Assembly: GCF_038446955.1 (NCBI RefSeq) | Contig: NZ_CP151803.1 | Coordinates: forward strand, 7,254,001 to 7,318,000 | Source of the DNA: Pedobacter sp. FW305-3-2-15-E-R2A2 | GTDB lineage: Bacteria; Bacteroidota; Bacteroidia; Sphingobacteriales; Sphingobacteriaceae | Direction: 5' to 3' | DNA length: 64,000 nucleotides | In this document: piece after piece, positions 59,931 through 64,000 of the stretch | Position numbering within the stretch: position 1 is the first letter of the stretch | How the letters are laid out: the number at the start of each line of letters is the position of its first letter | Notes under the pieces: generated by a model | Databases searched by the model: none | What the model saw: the letters and a program-made list of their open reading frames with translations, nothing else | What the model was told of the DNA's origin: nothing | Position numbers and translations under genes: made by a program

Positions 59931-60499
59931 CGGTACATATTTTTATTGTCCATAAAAGCCAGAACTTTATCCGGCACAAAATATTGAACATTTCTTCCTT
60001 CCTTTAAGGCTTTACGGATAAAGGTGGAAGAAATGTCCATTTGTGGTGTTTCTGTGATCGTAATTGCCGGATGATTTTCCCATTCAGTCAGGTCAATGCC
60101 TGGCCTCGGGTAAACATAGATCTGGTAGTTCTTGAGCAGGACCTCATAATTCTTCCATTTTTTTAACGAAGAGAGATTATCAGCACCCATGATCAGAACG
60201 AATTCCTTTCCAGGGTACTTTTCCTGTAGAAAAGCTAAAGTATCTATGGTATAAGATGGCTGAGACAGGCCAAATTCAATATCACTTACTTTAATATGAT
60301 CGGAGGTTTCTGTGGCTAGTTTGGCCATTTCCAACCTGTCGTACATATTGGTCAGTCCGTTTTTATTCTTTAGCGGGTTATGTGGTGAAACCACCAGCCA
60401 TACTTCTTTAAGCCCGGTAAAGCCAGCCATATAGTTGGCAATAATCAGGTGACCGATATGGATGGGGTTGAATGAACCAAAGAATAACCCTGTTTTCAT
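59927..60499 (-). CDS. nadD: Nicotinate-nucleotide adenylyltransferase
   Basis: The start at 60499 (MKTGLFFGSFNPIHIGH) gives 190 residues and leaves one base to the gmk stop; the in-frame TTG/ATG region above lies inside gmk. The nucleotidyl-transferase motif GSFNPIHIGH and the later ISSTFIRKAL (ISxTxxR) bind ATP. It makes NaAD for NAD synthesis. The order yicC, gmk, nadD on this strand forms one operon. Confidence 0.95.
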   Translation of the reverse strand: MKTGLFFGSFNPIHIGHLIIANYMAGFTGLKEVWLVVSPHNPLKNKNGLTNMYDRLEMAKLATETSDHIKVSDIEFGLSQPSYTIDTLAFLQEKYPGKEFVLIMGADNLSSLKKWKNYEVLLKNYQIYVYPRPGIDLTEWENHPAITITETPQMDISSTFIRKALKEGRNVQYFVPDKVLAFMDNKNMYR

Positions 60500-60500
60500 T

Positions 60501-61073
60501 TTACTTGCTGTTGATAAAATCTCCAACCAGTTGTTCTGCTTCTTTGCAGGCAGTTTCCAGTTCGAAGTTTTTAAGGATCACATCAAACTTCTCTGCATAG
60601 TTCAACTCTTTTTCCGCCTTTATAAAGCGTTCCTGAAGTTTTTCGTCGCTGTCAGTCCCCCTTCCGGTTAAACGTTCCTTCAGGACCTCTAAAGAGGGCG
60701 GCTGAACAAATATAGCCAGGGCATCGTCTTCATATTTACGTTTCAGACGTAAACCGCCTTCCACGTCAATATCAAAAATGACATGTTTTCCGGTATTCCA
60801 GATTCTTTCAATCTCCGATCTTAAGGTCCCATAAAAGGTGCCATTGTATACTTCTTCAAATTCCACAAATTCCTGATGGGCTACTTTGTGAAGAAAGTCT
60901 TCTTTTGAAATAAAATAATAGTCTTTCTCATGCTCTTCATCACCTCTTGATTCACGGGTGGTGGCTGAAATAGAGAAACTTAATGTCGGAAATTTCTTAA
61001 GCAGATGTTTCACGATGGTGGTTTTGCCTGCTCCCGAAGGGGCAGAAAATATAATGAGTTTACCTTGTGTCAT
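60501..61073 (-). CDS. gmk: Guanylate kinase
   Basis: The 190-residue P-loop kinase phosphorylates GMP. SAPSGAGKTTI (Walker A, 10-20), the GMP-binding SISATTRESRGDEEHEKDY region (about 34-52) and VEFEEVYNGTFYGT are intact. It is 6 bases behind yicC and 1 base ahead of nadD, so all three are co-transcribed. Confidence 0.96.
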   Translation of the reverse strand: MTQGKLIIFSAPSGAGKTTIVKHLLKKFPTLSFSISATTRESRGDEEHEKDYYFISKEDFLHKVAHQEFVEFEEVYNGTFYGTLRSEIERIWNTGKHVIFDIDVEGGLRLKRKYEDDALAIFVQPPSLEVLKERLTGRGTDSDEKLQERFIKAEKELNYAEKFDVILKNFELETACKEAEQLVGDFINSK

Positions 61074-61079
61074 GCGTAC

Positions 61080-61955
61080 TTATAAAACGTTTAATAGTTG
61101 TTCCTTAATTTTTTCCAGCTCTTCTTTCATCCCTACTACCAATTGTTGTATTTGTGCATCATTTGCTTTAGCACCCATAGTATTGATTTCTCTGCCAATC
61201 TCCTGAGAGATGAAACCGAGTTTTTTACCGTTAGCGTCTTTGCTCTTTAAAGTCTCTGTGAAATAATCGCAATGACTTTTCAGGCGTGTTTTTTCTTCGG
61301 TAATGTCTAATTTATCAATGTAATAGATCAATTCCTGTTCCAGTCGGTTTTGATCTACATTTATTTTTCCAACATTTTCTTCCAGAAATTGATTTAGTCT
61401 TGTCCTGATCTGAGGGATTCTCAGAGGCTCCAGGACTTCTATCTGGGCAAAAAACTGAAGTATGTTTTTAATTCTCAGCTCCAGATCTGTTTTTAAAACA
61501 TTTCCTTCTGTGTGTCTGAACTGATTGAAGTTCTCCAATGCTTTATTGAAAGTGCTGTATAAAATATCCCAGTCATTTTCATTGACCTCTTCTTCCTGGT
61601 AGCTGATGACTTCAGGAAAACTCAATACTGCCTGTAAAAGATTCGTCGAGTTGGCACCCAAATCAACATTAATCGCTTCAAGTTGCTTATAGTACTTACT
61701 CAATAAGGCGGCATTGATGGTTGCTCCTTTAAGGTTTTCTTCCCCGCGATCAATATTTATAGAGACGCTGACTTTTCCGCGTTCGATTTCTTTGCTGCAT
61801 ATGTTGCGTAATAACAACTCCTTTTCGGAGAAAGCCCTTGGAAGTTTTAGATTTAGCTCTAAAAACTTGCTGTTTAAAGACTTAATCTCTACTGCAAACT
61901 TGATGTTTTCATGATCAGTAGAGGCCAGACCAAAGCCTGTCATTGATTTTATCAT
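61080..61955 (-). CDS. yicC: YicC/YloC family endoribonuclease
   Basis: I chose ATG 61955 (MIKSMTGFG), 291 residues, the normal family length. The N-terminal MTGFG and SLNSKFLELNLKLP, and the C-terminal EKTRLKSHCDYF and KLGFISQEIGREINT, are the family signatures. The E. coli protein is a ribonuclease affecting RNA turnover. It is usually next to gmk, as here. A TATCTTTG -7-like element at 61966-61959 is so close to the ATG that the mRNA could be nearly leaderless. Confidence 0.92.
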   Translation of the reverse strand: MIKSMTGFGLASTDHENIKFAVEIKSLNSKFLELNLKLPRAFSEKELLLRNICSKEIERGKVSVSINIDRGEENLKGATINAALLSKYYKQLEAINVDLGANSTNLLQAVLSFPEVISYQEEEVNENDWDILYSTFNKALENFNQFRHTEGNVLKTDLELRIKNILQFFAQIEVLEPLRIPQIRTRLNQFLEENVGKINVDQNRLEQELIYYIDKLDITEEKTRLKSHCDYFTETLKSKDANGKKLGFISQEIGREINTMGAKANDAQIQQLVVGMKEELEKIKEQLLNVL

Positions 61956-62186
61956 GTGCAAAGATATAATTTATTGTTAAAATGATTAAACCTATGTTGC
62001 TTAATGATGTACGGAACTTGGCCGACTTTGTTTTTTTTATGCCACATTTAGGTGGGAATTAGAAAAAAGAGGTAACTTTTTCAGGTCTACTTTGTTATGA
62101 AAAACAGGGTTCCCGCTATCGTTTTAACTTTTTTTAACTTATTTGATTGGGAAACATTGGTTAAGTTTACAAAAAATCTATATATA

Positions 62187-62900
62187 ATGAAGCCTCATCA
62201 TCTCATCACATTGGCATTCGGTGTGTTTTTCTTTTCTTTTATGCCCGCTGCTTTCTCCCAAAAGGAGTTTTTACTTAGAGGGGTTGTAAAAGAACGTGGA
62301 ACAAATAACCGCATACAGTTTGCACAGGTCACCAATAAGCGAAATGGATTTACCGTGTCTACCAGTGACTTGGGCTTATTTCAGATCCGAGCAGTGGTAG
62401 GGGATAGTCTTTTAGTGGTAAAAAGTGAGTTTTCCGATGAAGAGGTGGGTGTTTTCACTACAGCAGATGTATCGGTATATTTATCCAGAGGAACGACATT
62501 GAGAGAGGTGAATATTAAAGGGCAAACCAAGAAGCAGGAGTTGAATGATGTCAAAAGAGATTTTAAAAGAAGTGGTTCCTTTTATCAGGGAAAACCTCCT
62601 GTACTTGCTTATTTTTTCCAGCCGTTAACGGCTTTTTATGAGCTGTTTGGTCGTACTCCTGGAAATGCAAGAAGATTTGGAAGATACTATGACAATGAGA
62701 TCAAGCAATCGCAGGTAGATGGCTTTTTTAATGAATATCTGATTCAGAATACAGTAGACCTGAAAGGTAAAGATCTCGAAAAGTTTATGTTGGATTACCG
62801 ACCTGATTATGAAAAATCCAGAAACTGGGCGGAATACGACGCCATAAAATACATTAAGGATTCCTATAAGAAATACACGGATACGCTGAGAAAAAAATAA
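62187..62900 (+). CDS. Secreted protein of unknown function with a CarboxypepD-reg-like domain
   Basis: I prefer ATG 62187 (MKPHHLITLAFGVFFFS), because it gives a signal peptide ending in FSQ; an in-frame ATG at 62097 would put the signal 30 residues in. The 237-residue protein has a beta-sandwich segment like a carboxypeptidase regulatory domain (about 24-110: RGVVKERGTNNRIQFAQVTN, TLREVNIKGQ) followed by a helical, charged C-terminus. It resembles small outer-membrane associated Bacteroidota proteins; the function is unknown. Confidence 0.75.
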   Translation: MKPHHLITLAFGVFFFSFMPAAFSQKEFLLRGVVKERGTNNRIQFAQVTNKRNGFTVSTSDLGLFQIRAVVGDSLLVVKSEFSDEEVGVFTTADVSVYLSRGTTLREVNIKGQTKKQELNDVKRDFKRSGSFYQGKPPVLAYFFQPLTAFYELFGRTPGNARRFGRYYDNEIKQSQVDGFFNEYLIQNTVDLKGKDLEKFMLDYRPDYEKSRNWAEYDAIKYIKDSYKKYTDTLRKK

Positions 62901-62905
62901 GAAGT

Positions 62906-63634
62906 TTAAATGGATAATGCTTCGCAGGCTTTTTCAGCTGCAAGTTTTTCTGCATTCTTTTTATTGTAATCGCGGCCTAAGCCATAGCTTTCTCCTTCCA
63001 CAACAGCGCTGATGGTAAATAGTTTAGCGCTTTCACCTTCACTGTTTTGTACCATATCAAAAGAAATGTCTTTCCCCTGGCGCTGGCACCACTCGATCAA
63101 TTTGCTTTTGAAATTGGTTTCAGTGAGTTCCAGCGTGTGGATATCGATATATGGCTTAATGATTCTTTTAAGCAGGAAATCTTTGGTGAAATTATATCCT
63201 TTATCCAGATATACTGCCCCTATTAATGCTTCAAAAGCATCGCCAAGCATCGAATGATGTTTGGTTTGGATGTTTACCGCTTTCTGGTCAAAGACCATCA
63301 GTTGGTCGAAGCCCATTTTTCTGGCCAGTTGGTTTAAATTTGCCCTGTTTACAATTTTAGAACGCATTTCCGTTAGAAAACCTTCTTCTTTATAGGGATA
63401 GCTTTTAAACAATAATTCGGCAATTACAGAGCCCAGAATGGCATCCCCAAGAAATTCAAGACGTTCATTGCTACTTCTGCTTCCGTTCTTCAGAACTTTT
63501 GCCACAGATCTGTGCCTGAATGCCATTTTGTATAAAACAGTATTTCCAGGAACAAAGCCTAAAATGTTTTTTAGCTTTTTTATAAAGACCTTATCTGTTG
63601 AAAAATAAAGCTTATACAGGTCGAATAATGGCAT
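62906..63634 (-). CDS. rnc: Ribonuclease III
   Basis: The 242-residue protein has the nuclease signature NERLEFLGDA (56-65) with the catalytic Glu/Asp, a second acidic pair in HSMLGDAFEALIGA near 122-135, and a C-terminal double-stranded RNA-binding domain (about 170-242). It processes rRNA and structured RNAs. It lies 60 bases downstream of fabF on the same strand. Confidence 0.95.
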   Translation of the reverse strand: MPLFDLYKLYFSTDKVFIKKLKNILGFVPGNTVLYKMAFRHRSVAKVLKNGSRSSNERLEFLGDAILGSVIAELLFKSYPYKEEGFLTEMRSKIVNRANLNQLARKMGFDQLMVFDQKAVNIQTKHHSMLGDAFEALIGAVYLDKGYNFTKDFLLKRIIKPYIDIHTLELTETNFKSKLIEWCQRQGKDISFDMVQNSEGESAKLFTISAVVEGESYGLGRDYNKKNAEKLAAEKACEALSI

Positions 63635-63694
63635 TAATTGTTACAAAAATTATAGGAGACTAATCAAATAGTCTCCTTATACAGAAACTAATTC

Positions 63695-64000
63695 TTATTC
63701 TTCGTACTTTTTGAATATCACAGATGCATTATGACCGCCGAAACCAAAAGTGTTGCTTTGAGCAGCACGAATGGTTCTTTTTTGTGCCTTGTTGAACGTG
63801 AAGTTCAATTTAGGATCAAATTCAGGATCATCAGTAAAGTGATTTATTGTTGGTGGCACTATGTCGTTTTTTACAGCAAGAATTGCAGCAATCGCTTCAA
63901 TAGCACCTGCAGCACCAAGTAAATGGCCTGTCATTGATTTTGTAGAACTGATGTTTAATTTGTAAGCATCTTCGCCGAACAAATCGACAATTGCCCTGCT
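63695..64000 (-). CDS. fabF: Beta-ketoacyl-ACP synthase II, C-terminal part (cut by window)
   Basis: The frame is open to the edge of the window; 101 residues of the C-terminus are visible. TKSMTGHLLGAAGAIEA holds the catalytic Lys and His of KAS enzymes, and SNTFGFGGHNAS is the C-terminal glycine loop. It elongates acyl chains in fatty-acid synthesis. The arrangement fabF then rnc is typical of acpP-fabF-rnc operons; acpP would lie beyond the window. Confidence 0.93.
   Translation of the reverse strand, partial: SRAIVDLFGEDAYKLNISSTKSMTGHLLGAAGAIEAIAAILAVKNDIVPPTINHFTDDPEFDPKLNFTFNKAQKRTIRAAQSNTFGFGGHNASVIFKKYEE

Overview
The window looks like chromosome of a Bacteroidota bacterium, most likely Sphingobacteriaceae close to Pedobacter (inference from gene content; no database search was run). 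Supporting signs are start sites without Shine-Dalgarno sequences, promoters of the TTG-N19..23-TAnnTTTG type, a TonB-receptor-like outer-membrane barrel protein, many lipoproteins, an orphan double-glycine-leader peptide, and an arginine operon built around an acyl-ornithine carbamoyltransferase instead of ordinary OTCase. There is no tRNA, rRNA, CRISPR array, insertion sequence or prophage. Most of the window is ordinary chromosomal core, densely packed, with nearly every convergent junction closed by a strong hairpin terminator.

Layout. 1-0.95 kb: end of a CheB methylesterase gene plus a single-domain response regulator. 0.95-9.4 kb: outer-membrane barrel receptor, M49 metallopeptidase lipoprotein, peptidoglycan amidase lipoprotein, glnS, and a stand-alone B12-binding subunit next to a crotonase. 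9.5-13.1 kb: NtrC-type regulator, AI-2E-family transporter, then a YtxH / holin-like / unknown three-gene module. 13.2-17.5 kb: aspS, and an ECF sigma - membrane anti-sigma candidate - repeat-bearing secreted protein operon. 17.6-24.3 kb: TerC, nucleoid-associated protein, bestrophin, an MFS transporter with a small membrane partner, an RlmI-like methyltransferase and a LysE exporter. 24.3-24.8 kb: a gene-free stretch holding an inverted-repeat/tandem-repeat element. 24.8-31.5 kb: csaA-tadA, sodA facing oxyR, an orphan RiPP-like precursor, fcl, then trmB and small DNA-repair and redox genes (alkyltransferase-like, AhpD-like, tag). 31.7-41.8 kb: polA, UPF0173 hydrolase, ybaB, a DUF4394 duplicated lipoprotein whose start codon lies in a 13-bp hairpin, an Old Yellow Enzyme, an M28 peptidase, a DAO-type oxidoreductase and a lipoprotein.

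41.9-55.8 kb is the metabolic centre: leader with a 44-residue small ORF, GNAT acyltransferase, argG, argC, argD, argF', argB, proC, argE, then (after an S9 peptidase on the other strand) argH and an aspartate-type aminotransferase. Together they form arginine from glutamate through N-acylated intermediates; residue 90 of ArgF' is Val, which points to the N-succinyl version known from Bacteroides fragilis. 55.8-64 kb: prfC, a Trp-rich surface protein, an RsmI-like methylase, nadD-gmk-yicC, an unknown secreted protein, and rnc with the 3' part of fabF.

No wholly new multi-gene system is proven here. The observations most worth following are the arg leader, the start-codon hairpin at 37.4 kb, the repeat element at 24.5 kb, the structured element behind polA, and the orphan GG-leader peptide.
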